Shown piece after piece: positions 47,168-56,852 of a DNA stretch of 64,000 bases. A model generated the notes under the pieces. The model saw only the letters and a program-made list of their open reading frames with translations, ran no database searches and was not told where the DNA came from. The stretch is from Bermanella marisrubri. Lineage in GTDB: Bacteria > Pseudomonadota > Gammaproteobacteria > Pseudomonadales > Oceanobacteraceae. Location of the stretch: contig NZ_CP051183.1 of assembly GCF_012295615.1 (NCBI RefSeq), positions 248,001-312,000 of the forward strand, written 5' to 3'. Each line of letters starts with the position of its first letter. Positions within the stretch are counted from its first letter, which is position 1. The position numbers and the translations under genes were made by a program.

Positions 47168-48465
47168 TCGGTTGAAACAGGCAGAGCTTTTAGACGAATG
47201 CCTAACGACTCTGCTCCTTGATACATGAGCGTTAATAGTTGCAACGTTTTATCTTTAGGTTCAATCAACACTTGATGACGTTGCACTTGCTCCAATGTTT
47301 CCCAATTATTGGGCAATTGTTTCATGTCGTATTTAAGGCGTTCAAATTGCGCTTTTATTTTATCTGCTAGCTCAGCATCTTGCAGGCGGATCTCTTTAAT
47401 AAATCCGTTTTCAGCCAACAGAATGTTTTCTATACCCGTTAACAGCGCTTGCATGTTGGCCGTATCCTGCTGGGCAAATGGGCTGCGTAGATCATACAGC
47501 GGCTTTTGCGTGGCCAAGACTTGAAAGTGTTGCTCTAGTAGATCAGTTTGCAGAGCGTCTACGAGGCCTTGGTAGAGGCTGGCTACATTCGCTGCATGAT
47601 CTGGCTGGCGCCATTGCTTAGCGTAATAACCATTTGCAGGATCCCAGCGATCAGTCAACGCTTGTAGTTGTTTAACGAGGTCGGCACTTAAAATACGTAA
47701 GTAGTCACGACGTCGATTATGGTTTTGCGGACCATTGATAACCGGTTGTGCGTGACGAATATCTTTTATGTCTGAATCGACATGTTCAGCATCGCTATTA
47801 ATAGCTTGCGTTTCTGCCTGAATTTCTGGCTCTGTAGCGACCACTTCCATACTATTTTCTTGAGGAATAAAGTCTTTTGCACTGCGCTCGCTGTTTTCTG
47901 CAAATAGTAAAAATTCCAATGGATGGAACCCAATACTGGCATAACGAGGATCGCTAAAACCGTGCTGATCAACGAGGTTATCCAAGCTAATTTTCAGAGT
48001 AAGGTCGTTGACAATACCACTTAGTGGATATTGCGGAAGATAATCGATATAGCCGGGCTCAATGGGCCAGCTATCAATGCGCTGACGGATATCATCGTAT
48101 GTGCGATTGTTTTCGTAATATTGGGGTTTTTCGAAGCGCGGCACCCTGTGTAAGAAGCTAACTTTCACATAGCCTTCATAGGCTTGTTGCCATGCGTTTT
48201 GACTCTGTTCCAAAGAAACAGGGTTGGGGTGGTGTAATAATGAGGTAATCTCGCTATCTAGGGTCTGCGCTTTGTTTAACGCGTCAGAAAGCTGCGTATA
48301 CACATACAGATTCATGGCAGATAGCAATTGCTCGCTATTCACCTCCGCCTTAGCTTGCACTTTCGGTTGATCTTGGCGTTGGTCTTTGAATTGATCACAC
48401 GCGGCCAGTACAATCAGGTTGCCAAATAATATCGTGCGAGCTGTTAATCTAGTAATGGATTTCAA
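47164..48465 (-). CDS. Imelysin-family (M75) lipoprotein
   Basis: A 433-residue lipoprotein with lipobox LAAC after a signal. The imelysin signature GFHPLEFLLF (GxHxxE) is present, and the helical-bundle family fold is plausible. Imelysins are exported proteins of uncertain function, often iron-regulated. An acidic low-complexity insert of about 50 residues follows GxHxxE before RRRDYL. TTG 48465 is the start, three bases after the HAD stop, with AGGGAC seven bases upstream, so the genes are coupled. Confidence 0.83.
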   Translation of the reverse strand: MKSITRLTARTILFGNLIVLAACDQFKDQRQDQPKVQAKAEVNSEQLLSAMNLYVYTQLSDALNKAQTLDSEITSLLHHPNPVSLEQSQNAWQQAYEGYVKVSFLHRVPRFEKPQYYENNRTYDDIRQRIDSWPIEPGYIDYLPQYPLSGIVNDLTLKISLDNLVDQHGFSDPRYASIGFHPLEFLLFAENSERSAKDFIPQENSMEVVATEPEIQAETQAINSDAEHVDSDIKDIRHAQPVINGPQNHNRRRDYLRILSADLVKQLQALTDRWDPANGYYAKQWRQPDHAANVASLYQGLVDALQTDLLEQHFQVLATQKPLYDLRSPFAQQDTANMQALLTGIENILLAENGFIKEIRLQDAELADKIKAQFERLKYDMKQLPNNWETLEQVQRHQVLIEPKDKTLQLLTLMYQGAESLGIRLKALPVSTD

Positions 48466-48468
48466 CGA

Positions 48469-49125
48469 TTAGTCCCTTAGGCTAATGATGGGCCAATTCT
48501 TTTCTTGTGCGTGCTGTGTAAGTGTTTCATCTGCATCAACCGCCACAGGATGTTCAACTATCTTCAAAAGTGGTAAGTCGTTGTGACTATCACTATAGAA
48601 GTAGCTGCCTTGTAAGCTTAATGCATTTTGCTCAAGCCATTCAGTTAAACGCTTCACTTTTCCTTCTTGAAAGCTAGGTATACCTGCCACGCGACCAGTA
48701 TATTCGCCGTTTTTAAACTCAGGTTCTGTGGCGATAATATGATCGACGCCTAGCTCTTGTGCAATGGGTTCTGTAACAAACAGGTTAGTGGCAGTAATAA
48801 TCAGCAAATAATCCCCTTGAGCACGATGTTTTGCTAATAAATCTCGAGATTTTTGCGTGATGATAGGTAGGATTTTTTCTTTAACGAACTGTTCGCGCAG
48901 CTTATGTAAGGTATCTAAGCTGTACTCAGTCAGCGGCGTTAGCGAGAAACTAAGGTACTCTAGAATATCCAGTTCACCGGACTGATATTGCTCGAAGTAG
49001 TAATCGTTCTTTTCTTGATAAACCTTGGCGTCTACAAGCCCTTGCTCAACTAAGAACTCTCCCCAGCCGTGGTCGCTATCCCCCGCGATCAGAGTATTGT
49101 CTAAGTCAAAAATTGCCAGTGCCAT
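48469..49125 (-). CDS. HAD-IB family phosphatase (SerB-like)
   Basis: A 218-residue haloacid-dehalogenase-type hydrolase. Motif I is FDLDNTLIAGDSD, motif II an ITAT and motif III/IV SDSHNDLPLL. It resembles phosphoserine-phosphatase-like proteins that accompany rppH in Pseudomonas. Substrate not known. First gene of the unit with the imelysin lipoprotein, divergent from rppH. Confidence 0.85.
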   Translation of the reverse strand: MALAIFDLDNTLIAGDSDHGWGEFLVEQGLVDAKVYQEKNDYYFEQYQSGELDILEYLSFSLTPLTEYSLDTLHKLREQFVKEKILPIITQKSRDLLAKHRAQGDYLLIITATNLFVTEPIAQELGVDHIIATEPEFKNGEYTGRVAGIPSFQEGKVKRLTEWLEQNALSLQGSYFYSDSHNDLPLLKIVEHPVAVDADETLTQHAQEKNWPIISLRD

Positions 49126-49387
49126 GAAGTACCCTACTGAAAATTACGATTATTGAGTTTCTGTGCCGAAAACTAAGACCTACACTGATATAAGTGTGCC
49201 AAAAACTCATACAGAAAGATGAATTTGGCGCCCATTTTAGCTACTTGGCATTAGTCTGTCTTCATTATTGTCGGTTTGCCGTGTGAAACTCGGCAGATAT
49301 ATTCAAATGGAATAAAAAAAGACTGGTATCTAGGGGCAATGTTTTAATAGTATGGAAGCAATACTGACTTTTAATGTGGAATAAACA

Positions 49388-49882
49388 GTGATAGATGCGG
49401 ATGGATACCGTCCTAATGTAGGCATCATACTGGTGAATGATAAGGCTCAAGTGCTATGGGCTAGGCGAATCGGTCAAGATGCATGGCAATTTCCACAGGG
49501 TGGCATTAATGATAACGAAAGTGCCGAAGCTGCCATGTATCGCGAGCTAAGAGAAGAAATTGGGCTGTTGCCCGATGACGTGCAGATCTTAGGCTGTACC
49601 CGTGGTTGGTTACGGTACCGCTTGCCCAAGCGTATGGTTCGCCATAACAACAAACCAGTGTGTGTGGGACAAAAACAAAAATGGTTTTTGCTTAAACTCA
49701 TAAGCAGCGATAAACGCATCAGCTTTGAGTTCGGACATAAACCGGAATTCGATGATTGGCGCTGGGTAAGTTATTGGTATCCACTGGGTCAAGTGGTGCC
49801 ATTCAAGCGCGACGTTTATAGGCGAGCCATGCGCGAATTAGCGCCCAAACTTTTTCATTTACAGGCGAATAAAGCATGCTGA
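49388..49882 (+). CDS. rppH: RNA pyrophosphohydrolase RppH
   Basis: A 164-residue Nudix hydrolase that removes pyrophosphate from 5' triphosphate RNA and starts mRNA decay. It begins GTG at 49388, giving the typical [17 protein letters not shown], with GTGGAA upstream. The Nudix box [20 protein letters not shown] is complete. It overlaps the next gene, ptsP, by seven bases, the order also found in Pseudomonas and E. coli. Confidence 0.96.
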   Translation: MIDADGYRPNVGIILVNDKAQVLWARRIGQDAWQFPQGGINDNESAEAAMYRELREEIGLLPDDVQILGCTRGWLRYRLPKRMVRHNNKPVCVGQKQKWFLLKLISSDKRISFEFGHKPEFDDWRWVSYWYPLGQVVPFKRDVYRRAMRELAPKLFHLQANKAC

Positions 49883-52173
49883 ATGTTTTGCGACAGATTG
49901 TTCAAGAGGTCAATGGTGCGGAGGATTTAGATTCTGCACTTACCTTATTGGTCAATCGAGTGCAATCAGCTATGCAGACGCAAGTGTGCTCTGTCTACGT
50001 CTTGGATAAACCCAATAAGCGCTACGTTTTACGTGCGACAAAAGGTTTAAATCCAGTGGCGGTCGGGAAAGTCAGTCTTGCCATTGGTGAAGGTCTAGTT
50101 GGTTTAGTTGCGGCTAGAGAAGAACCGATTAATTTAGATGATGCCTCGAGTCATCCTAAGTATCGCTATCTTAGTGAAACCGGCGAGGAAAAGTTTAATA
50201 GCTTTCTAGGTGTGCCGATTATCCACCAAAAGCAAATATTAGGTGTCCTTGTCGTTCAGCAAAGTGAAGCACGTCGTTTTGATGAGAGCGAAGAAGCCTT
50301 CATGGTGACCATGTCTGCACAGTTGGCGGCCGTGCTGGCCCATGCTGAAGCAACGGGACAAGTGCTGGAACGCCAAGTCGACAGTAAACCAAAAAAAGTT
50401 AAGCAAGATGTTCAAGTAAAAGGTTCCGCTGCTGCACCTGGGATTGCAATCGGCCAAGTAGTTGTCATGTCGCCGAGCGCTAATCTGAATGATGTACCGG
50501 ATAAGGTAGCATCCGATGTTGAATCGGAAGTATTGCGTTTCAATGCGGCTATTGAAGCCGCGCGAGAACAAATCAAGCAAGTAGGTCGTGCGCTTAAAGA
50601 TTTGCGCCCTGAAGAGCAAGCTTTATTCGATGTCTACATCCGTATGCTAGACGATGATGCGCTGGGTAACGAAGTCATCAACCGTATTCGTAATAACGGG
50701 CAGTGGGCACAAGGGGCTCTGCGCGATGTTATTTTAGAATACGTGCATCATTTTGATCGCATGGACGATGCTTATTTGCGCGAACGTGCGACAGACATCA
50801 AAGATTTAGGCGCCCGAGTTTTAGCTCAGTTGCAAGACACCATTTCTCTTACGAATCACGATAGCTTTCCCAACGACTGTGTTTTGGTGAGTGAAGAGTT
50901 AACTCCCTCTATGCTGGGAGAAATCCCCGAACACAAAATGGTTGCCTTGGTTAGTGCTAAAGGCAGTCCCAATTCCCATGTGGCGATTTTAGCGCGTGCT
51001 ATGGGTATACCCACTGTGATGGGAGCCGCTGACTTACCTGTAAAGCAAATGGATGGCGTGGACATGGTAGTCGATGGCTATCGAGGTCGTTTATATATTC
51101 ACCCATCAAAAAATATTCGTCAGCAATTTAAAGAAATTGTTGAAGAAGAAAAGCAAATGGTCCAGGGCTTAGAAGCGATTAGAGACCTCCCTGCAGTGAC
51201 AACTGATAATCATCGCATAAAGCTTTGTGTCAATACCGGTTTGGTGACGGACGCATTGCGTTCTTTAAATCAAGGGGCTGAAGGCGTGGGCCTATATCGC
51301 ACTGAAGTGCCATTCATGATGCGCGAACGATTCCCATCAGAAAAAGAGCAAGAAGAAATATATCGTAAACAATTAGAAACCTTTGCGCCGCAACCAGTGA
51401 CTATGCGCACGCTGGATATTGGTGGTGATAAATCTTTGACCTATTTTCCGATCGAAGAAGACAATCCATTCTTGGGCTGGCGTGGGATTCGCGTCACGCT
51501 CGATCACCCAGAAATTTTCTTATTACAAGTCCGGGCCATGATGAAGGCAAGTGTAGGTCTGAATAATTTACGCATTATGTTGCCTATGATCACATCAGTG
51601 GCGGAAGTAGAGGAAGCATTACACCTCATCTATCGTGCTCATCAAGAGCTGGTAGATGAAGGCATTAATGTCGTTATGCCTGAAGTCGGCGTAATGATTG
51701 AAGTGCCAGCGGCAGTGTATCAAGCTAAGACTCTTGCAGGTATGGTGGACTTTTTATCTGTGGGTAGTAATGACTTAACCCAATATTTGTTGGCAGTGGA
51801 TCGTAATAATCCTCGTGTATCTGAATTGTATACAGGCTTACATCCATCCGTTTTGATCGCATTACAGAGCGTGGTAGAAGCAGGAAAAAGCCAGAATTGT
51901 CAGATCTCTGTTTGTGGTGAGTTAGCTGGCACCCCAGCAGGTGCCATTTTATTAATGGCCATGGGCTATGACATGCTTTCTATGAATGCAGCCAATCTAC
52001 CGCGTGTTAAGTCGGTCATTCGCAGCATTAGTTTTGATTTTGCCAAAGATCTATTGGATACTGTTATGACTATGGACAACGGCCAAATTATAGCAAGTGA
52101 AATTGAACTCGCTCTTAGCCGCCTTGGCCAAGGTCGTGTATTTGGTCCGGTCAGTACAGAGCCACAAGCCTGA
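49876..52173 (+). CDS. ptsP: Phosphoenolpyruvate-protein phosphotransferase of the nitrogen PTS
   Basis: A 765-residue Enzyme I-Ntr. The N-terminal GAF domain (residues about 15-165) is followed by the EI N-terminal domain with phospho-His in [16 protein letters not shown] and the PEP-binding barrel with [14 protein letters not shown] and CGELAG. It passes phosphate from PEP to NPr and EIIA-Ntr for nitrogen, potassium and stress control. Coupled to rppH. It ends 22 bases from the stop of the converging large secreted gene. Confidence 0.95.
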   Translation: MLNVLRQIVQEVNGAEDLDSALTLLVNRVQSAMQTQVCSVYVLDKPNKRYVLRATKGLNPVAVGKVSLAIGEGLVGLVAAREEPINLDDASSHPKYRYLSETGEEKFNSFLGVPIIHQKQILGVLVVQQSEARRFDESEEAFMVTMSAQLAAVLAHAEATGQVLERQVDSKPKKVKQDVQVKGSAAAPGIAIGQVVVMSPSANLNDVPDKVASDVESEVLRFNAAIEAAREQIKQVGRALKDLRPEEQALFDVYIRMLDDDALGNEVINRIRNNGQWAQGALRDVILEYVHHFDRMDDAYLRERATDIKDLGARVLAQLQDTISLTNHDSFPNDCVLVSEELTPSMLGEIPEHKMVALVSAKGSPNSHVAILARAMGIPTVMGAADLPVKQMDGVDMVVDGYRGRLYIHPSKNIRQQFKEIVEEEKQMVQGLEAIRDLPAVTTDNHRIKLCVNTGLVTDALRSLNQGAEGVGLYRTEVPFMMRERFPSEKEQEEIYRKQLETFAPQPVTMRTLDIGGDKSLTYFPIEEDNPFLGWRGIRVTLDHPEIFLLQVRAMMKASVGLNNLRIMLPMITSVAEVEEALHLIYRAHQELVDEGINVVMPEVGVMIEVPAAVYQAKTLAGMVDFLSVGSNDLTQYLLAVDRNNPRVSELYTGLHPSVLIALQSVVEAGKSQNCQISVCGELAGTPAGAILLMAMGYDMLSMNAANLPRVKSVIRSISFDFAKDLLDTVMTMDNGQIIASEIELALSRLGQGRVFGPVSTEPQA

Positions 52174-52195
52174 TTCAAATTTGTCCGTGTCGTAT

Positions 52196-54934
52196 TTAAA
52201 ACGGCACGGCTACAGACATGTAGGTTTTATTCTTTTCAGTTACTCGCTCGTCATCATTGAATACACTTTCGATTTTCAAACGAATAGAAAATTTATGGAA
52301 GAATAGTGTATCTAACTCTACGCTGACTGCCGTTTGCCGTAAATTAATATCGCCAAAGTTCACAAAGCCGGATCGATCAGAGACATAGCTGATAACATCA
52401 CTGAGATCGTAATAACGGTAGCTCAGTGTCAACGCTTGCCGGCGTATGGAAATTGGAAACCAAAACCCATAATAAGCACCATTAAATACTTTACTAATAT
52501 TGAATTCCGCTTTGCCTGCTTTTGATGCTACGGCATCCTCATACAAAGATGGCATGTAAAAACCGCTAGGATCATTGCCGAAAAAGGCAACGCTTTTTGA
52601 TAGCAAAATACCTTCTTGATAATATCCATTAACGTCACCATCGAAATGTGAATATTGGACTTTAGCATTGGCATAGGTTTGCCACAGACCTGATGTATAC
52701 ACGCCCATTTGACCGCCAAGAATATTTTGTTGACGATCACGAACGCCATAGACTTTACTTTCAATACCTTTATTTAAAAACATGCTCGTACCAAAAGCTT
52801 GTACGTTATTGGCGCTTAACGAAAAACTAAGAGGTTCTTTTTCAATATTTTTATAGTCTTGAAAATAGCCACTGCGTCCATAAATATCCCAGTGACCTTG
52901 CTTTATAAGCGGATATCTGAGATCCAAGCCTAATCCAAAGTCACGCGTCTCAAAGAGTGGGTTGTTGTTTTCGATTTCTTCTAATCCGTTCTCTGCGATA
53001 CCGTAAGCTTGTAATCCATACATCAAACGGTGCTGGTTGTTCGCGTAACTAATGCCGACCTGTGTGGTCAGATCAGCATCTCTTTGAGCAAATAGACTTA
53101 GGTTGTGATAGGTTAGTGGATCAGAAAAATTAAATGCAGCTGTGTACAGCGTATTATCTTCGTCGTCTTTCTGTGTAAAAAAGGACCCGGCAGCGTAACG
53201 TATGCTATTGGCAAAACCATAGTGTGTATCGCTATCTATGGCTACAGGCGCTGTATCGGTTAAATCTACATCAGGCTCGACGCTATTGGTGTCCCAAAAA
53301 TAATTTACAATAAACGGACTTGTCTTCTTTGCTTTTAAATCGGTAATAGCGAAATAGTACTCATCGGCATTTACAGCTGTGACAATCACTTGATTGTCAT
53401 TTAATAACTTGGCTGACAATACGTTATCTGCATCTATGACTTTTTCGATACCTGCTTTGCCGTAACGATAGAGGCTGCTGCCTAAAGCCGAGTTAGCAAT
53501 AAAGTATATGTTGCCGCGTTCATCAACATCGCTAACGATGCTATAGAACCCAGGAAAAGCAATGAGCGCTTTTCGATTACGATAAAGTATTCGTTGATCG
53601 TCAACTTGCTTAAAATAGAAAAGATCATTTTCCTGAACCAGGACGCTAGAGTGAACTTCATCGTAAAACTCGTCGTTGATATAGAGTTGAGGGCTGCGAT
53701 AGGACTCGCTGGTTTTAAAGTAGGCGACAGAACCATTCTTCAAGTAACCCTGAACGATTTTTCCAGAACTACCTTGCAGGATGTAACCATCTTCATCGAA
53801 TAATCCTTGGCTAATTTTCTCTGCCGATGTGTGACGACTATCAATGGAATAATATCGGTTATCGATAGAGAAAATACGACTACCATTTAAATTACTCTTC
53901 TTTCGAAGTAGTACATCATTAAGCGCATTGTATTCATTTAAAATAGGCTGACGATTGCCGGATTCATTACTAACGAAAACAAGGAACTCATTAGTTTTAC
54001 TAATATCGCTGTAAAACTGTGAGCGGGCAATTATTTCTCCCTTAACCATCCTAAAATTATCACTTATATTTTCCGATTGTAATTTCCATTGTGAGAACAA
54101 TGTGTCGAAGTCCCAACCAAACGTTCTTCGACTTGGTGTGTTGATGGTGAAAGGGAAATACCAATTTTTAGAGCGTTGCCAGAAATAGTTGTTGACGGGA
54201 AATAGATTATACTTTTCTGCTAAGAATGCTTGATAGAAACCACCAAAAATATAATGCCCTTCGCCATAAGGGAAATTTAAAGTATTGTTATATAAGCGTG
54301 ATTTGGTTAGATAGCCCGCTTGAGCATGAGCATGATACATTGCCCTATAGCGGCCACTATAGAGCCTACCACCTTCACCATGCCAAGATTCATTTAATAC
54401 GGCATTGCCCTCCAAAATAAAGCTGGATTCGAATGCATTGGGCGTCGCAAAAATTGGAAATAAAAACATACCATTGCGGGCAATTGTGTGTACGCCTCTG
54501 GAAACAGGACTTGCTTTGGCATTGGTTTGATAGTTATGCGCTGTTTCGTGTATCAATAGCGTGTCTAACCAAGATGGAGAGGCAAAGTAATCAATACTCT
54601 GTGCTCCGCCCATATAGTTTATTTGGCGGTTATTTGGATATTGCGTAGAAAAACCATTTGCGATTTGATTTTGCTCCGAAATTAGCCCAACGCTAAGCTT
54701 ACTATCTAGCGAGTAACCAAAGGTTTGATCGTAGAGTGGCAATAATTTTTTCTCAAAACCCAGAGTGTACTCTGCGAACTTTTTATTGCCTTTTGTATAA
54801 ATGAGCTCACTTCTTTCAGAGTTTTTAATGAAATAAGGTTGATCATTTGGCACTACTGCATTGTTCGGCGCTACTAATTCTTGAGCGCTTACGAGAAAAG
54901 GGAAACACAAGGCGAATAAGGTCGTACCGCGCAT
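52196..54934 (-). CDS. Large secreted zinc-peptidase-like protein with probable outer-membrane barrel
   Basis: A 912-residue protein with a signal peptide ending VSA (about 17). Residues 129-133 read HETAH in LLIHETAHNYQ, and E175 lies in FILEGNAV, the HExxH plus EGxA pattern of peptidase-MA-type metalloenzymes. The middle (about 300-580) has repeated beta-strand blades like a propeller. From about 600 the pattern alternates as an outer-membrane barrel and the chain ends in Phe (MSVAVPF), a usual BAM signal. The combination is unusual and I cannot name a characterised homologue. Transcribed with rsmE and others or alone; 27 bases separate it from rsmE. Confidence 0.7.
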   Translation of the reverse strand: MRGTTLFALCFPFLVSAQELVAPNNAVVPNDQPYFIKNSERSELIYTKGNKKFAEYTLGFEKKLLPLYDQTFGYSLDSKLSVGLISEQNQIANGFSTQYPNNRQINYMGGAQSIDYFASPSWLDTLLIHETAHNYQTNAKASPVSRGVHTIARNGMFLFPIFATPNAFESSFILEGNAVLNESWHGEGGRLYSGRYRAMYHAHAQAGYLTKSRLYNNTLNFPYGEGHYIFGGFYQAFLAEKYNLFPVNNYFWQRSKNWYFPFTINTPSRRTFGWDFDTLFSQWKLQSENISDNFRMVKGEIIARSQFYSDISKTNEFLVFVSNESGNRQPILNEYNALNDVLLRKKSNLNGSRIFSIDNRYYSIDSRHTSAEKISQGLFDEDGYILQGSSGKIVQGYLKNGSVAYFKTSESYRSPQLYINDEFYDEVHSSVLVQENDLFYFKQVDDQRILYRNRKALIAFPGFYSIVSDVDERGNIYFIANSALGSSLYRYGKAGIEKVIDADNVLSAKLLNDNQVIVTAVNADEYYFAITDLKAKKTSPFIVNYFWDTNSVEPDVDLTDTAPVAIDSDTHYGFANSIRYAAGSFFTQKDDEDNTLYTAAFNFSDPLTYHNLSLFAQRDADLTTQVGISYANNQHRLMYGLQAYGIAENGLEEIENNNPLFETRDFGLGLDLRYPLIKQGHWDIYGRSGYFQDYKNIEKEPLSFSLSANNVQAFGTSMFLNKGIESKVYGVRDRQQNILGGQMGVYTSGLWQTYANAKVQYSHFDGDVNGYYQEGILLSKSVAFFGNDPSGFYMPSLYEDAVASKAGKAEFNISKVFNGAYYGFWFPISIRRQALTLSYRYYDLSDVISYVSDRSGFVNFGDINLRQTAVSVELDTLFFHKFSIRLKIESVFNDDERVTEKNKTYMSVAVPF

Positions 54935-54961
54935 AACAAGTCCTTTTTTACGCTGGAGTAG

Positions 54962-55687
54962 TTAAAAGTCACCCCAACGGCTTTGCAAAATAGTAATTGC
55001 TGTCAGAGCAGCGGTTTCTGTACGTAGTACGCGTGGCCCGATAAGCTGGCTTTGAAAACCTTGTTGTTGCGCGAGTTTTACTTCTCCTTCACTAAATCCG
55101 CCTTCAGGCCCTACTGCAATGGCTACAGATTTTGGTGCAACCTTGGATTGTAATGGTTCGGCGCCAGGGTCCAGCAGCCATTTTACATCCGTCTCCATAT
55201 TGGCCAACCAGTCTTCGATTTTAATGGTAGGATGAAGATGAGGAATAACGTCGCGGCCGCTTTGTTCGCAGGCACTTATAATAATCCCGAGCCATTGCTT
55301 ATGCTTTTTCTCTAGACGTTCTTGGTTCAGTTTTACATCACAGTGTTCGCTCCATAATGGAGTGATGTCAGTAACGCCTAACTCAACCGCCTTTTGAATG
55401 GTGAACTCCATTTTGTCACCCTTGCTCATGACTTGACCAAGATGAATGGATAACGGTGATTCAGTACTGGATGCATGGCTTTCGCCTAAGCGAACTTGCA
55501 CTTTTTTTCGATCAGCGTGGACGATGGTGGCATCAAAATAGCGATGGCCTGAACCATTAAATACTTTTAATTGACGTCCTGCTTCCATGCGTAAGACTTT
55601 GCCTACGTGATGGGCAGATGCATCGTCTAAATCAATTAAGTTATGTTCGCCCAATGGCTGGGGCGTATATATTCGCGGGATTCGCAT
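54962..55687 (-). CDS. rsmE: 16S rRNA m3U1498 methyltransferase
   Basis: About 241 residues from ATG 55687, giving MRIPRIYTPQPLGEHN. The SPOUT methyltransferase knot motif IAVGPEGGFSEGE and RVLRTETAAL are present. It methylates N3 of U1498 in 16S rRNA. The upstream in-frame codons would run through the CDGSH gene, whose stop lies ten bases before, so the short start is used. Confidence 0.95.
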   Translation of the reverse strand: MRIPRIYTPQPLGEHNLIDLDDASAHHVGKVLRMEAGRQLKVFNGSGHRYFDATIVHADRKKVQVRLGESHASSTESPLSIHLGQVMSKGDKMEFTIQKAVELGVTDITPLWSEHCDVKLNQERLEKKHKQWLGIIISACEQSGRDVIPHLHPTIKIEDWLANMETDVKWLLDPGAEPLQSKVAPKSVAIAVGPEGGFSEGEVKLAQQQGFQSQLIGPRVLRTETAALTAITILQSRWGDF

Positions 55688-55697
55688 TATTAAATTT

Positions 55698-55913
55698 CTA
55701 TCGTGAATGGGAACCGTCACAGAATGGCGCGTTCTCTGTGTCTTTACAGGCACATAAGAAACGCGTCTGGTCTTTGTCTACTGTAAATGGTCGTGGTTCA
55801 TACGGTGTGCCTTTGTGGCTGCCGTCGCAAAAAGGCTGAGCTTTGCTGCGACCACATTCACACCAGTAGTAGGTTTTTCCCGCTTCTAATTCAACTCGAA
55901 TAGGTTGACGCAT
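55698..55913 (-). CDS. Two-motif CDGSH iron-sulfur protein
   Basis: A 71-residue protein carrying two CDGSH centres: C-x-C-x5-to-10-FCDGSH at residues about 18-32 (CECGRSKAQPFCDGSH) and again at about 53-68 (CACKDTENAPFCDGSH). Each should bind a 2Fe-2S cluster with three Cys and one His. Bacterial two-motif CDGSH proteins are of unknown function. It starts three bases after the metF stop and precedes rsmE by ten bases, in an apparent operon. Confidence 0.9.
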   Translation of the reverse strand: MRQPIRVELEAGKTYYWCECGRSKAQPFCDGSHKGTPYEPRPFTVDKDQTRFLCACKDTENAPFCDGSHSR

Positions 55914-55916
55914 GGT

Positions 55917-56753
55917 TTACCAAAGACCTAAATTTTTCCAGATATTAATGCACGGATCCGCTTGGTTTAGCGTATAAAAGTGTAATCCAGGCACATCGTT
56001 CTCGACCAAGTCTTCACACATTTGTGTAACCACTTCTTCACCGAATTTTTGAATGCTTTCTACGTCATCACCATAAGCTTCTAGTTGCTTGCGAATCCAA
56101 CGTGGGATTTCGGCACCGCAAGCATCGCTGAAGCGTGCTAATTTGGAATAATTAGTGATGGGCATAATGCCTGGCACAATCGGAATCTCAATGCCCATTT
56201 CCATGCAGCGATCGACATAATAAAAATAGCTGTCAGGATTGAAGAAATATTGTGTGATGGCGCTATCGGCACCGGCTTCTACTTTGCGTTTAAAATTCTC
56301 AAGATCCGCTTCGAAGTTGGGGGCTTGAGGATGCATTTCCGGGTAAGCGGCCACTTCAAGATGGAATTGATCACCATGTTCTTGTTTGATTAACTCAACT
56401 AATTCATTGGCGTATTTGAGTTCGCCACTGCTCACGGCCATACCTGATGGTAAGTCGCCACGCAATGCCACAATACGTTCAACCTTATTATCGGCATACG
56501 TCGATAAAAGTTGTTTAATTTCGTCTTTGCTTTGCCCGATACAAGATAGGTGCGGCGCAGTACCAACACCCATGCCGTTCATTTTGGTGACCACATCCAT
56601 AGTATGGTCGCGAGTGGAACCACCGGCACCAAACGTCACAGAGAAAAAGTCCGGCTTAAGTTCGGCCAGTTTGTCGCGCGTGGCATATAGTTTTTTGGTG
56701 CCTTCTTCCGTTTTAGTTGGGAAGAATTCAAAGCTTAAGCGGAAGTGTTCCAT
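55917..56753 (-). CDS. metF: 5,10-methylenetetrahydrofolate reductase
   Basis: A 278-residue flavoprotein barrel that makes 5-methyl-tetrahydrofolate for methionine synthesis. The family segment FEFFPTKTEEG, ADFISVTFG-like DFFSVTFGAGGS and YTLNQ are present. ATG 56753 gives the family N-terminus. It lies behind ahcY with a G+C-rich hairpin between, completing the methyl-cycle cluster. Confidence 0.95.
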   Translation of the reverse strand: MEHFRLSFEFFPTKTEEGTKKLYATRDKLAELKPDFFSVTFGAGGSTRDHTMDVVTKMNGMGVGTAPHLSCIGQSKDEIKQLLSTYADNKVERIVALRGDLPSGMAVSSGELKYANELVELIKQEHGDQFHLEVAAYPEMHPQAPNFEADLENFKRKVEAGADSAITQYFFNPDSYFYYVDRCMEMGIEIPIVPGIMPITNYSKLARFSDACGAEIPRWIRKQLEAYGDDVESIQKFGEEVVTQMCEDLVENDVPGLHFYTLNQADPCINIWKNLGLW

Positions 56754-56825
56754 AGTTTTCTCGGTAAATAATCTTGGCAAAATCAGTCTAGGACAGCGCT
56801 AAATATAGAATACAGCAATAATGTT

Positions 56826-56843
56826 GCCGGGCCAAAGCCCGGC
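56826..56843 (-). terminator. Hairpin behind ahcY
   Basis: GCCGGGC (56826-56832) and GCCCGGC (56837-56843) form a perfect stem with a four-base loop just after the ahcY stop. On the minus strand it is followed by AACATTATT, a poor T-run, so it may attenuate rather than end transcription into metF. Confidence 0.5.
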
Positions 56844-56852
56844 GACTTATTG

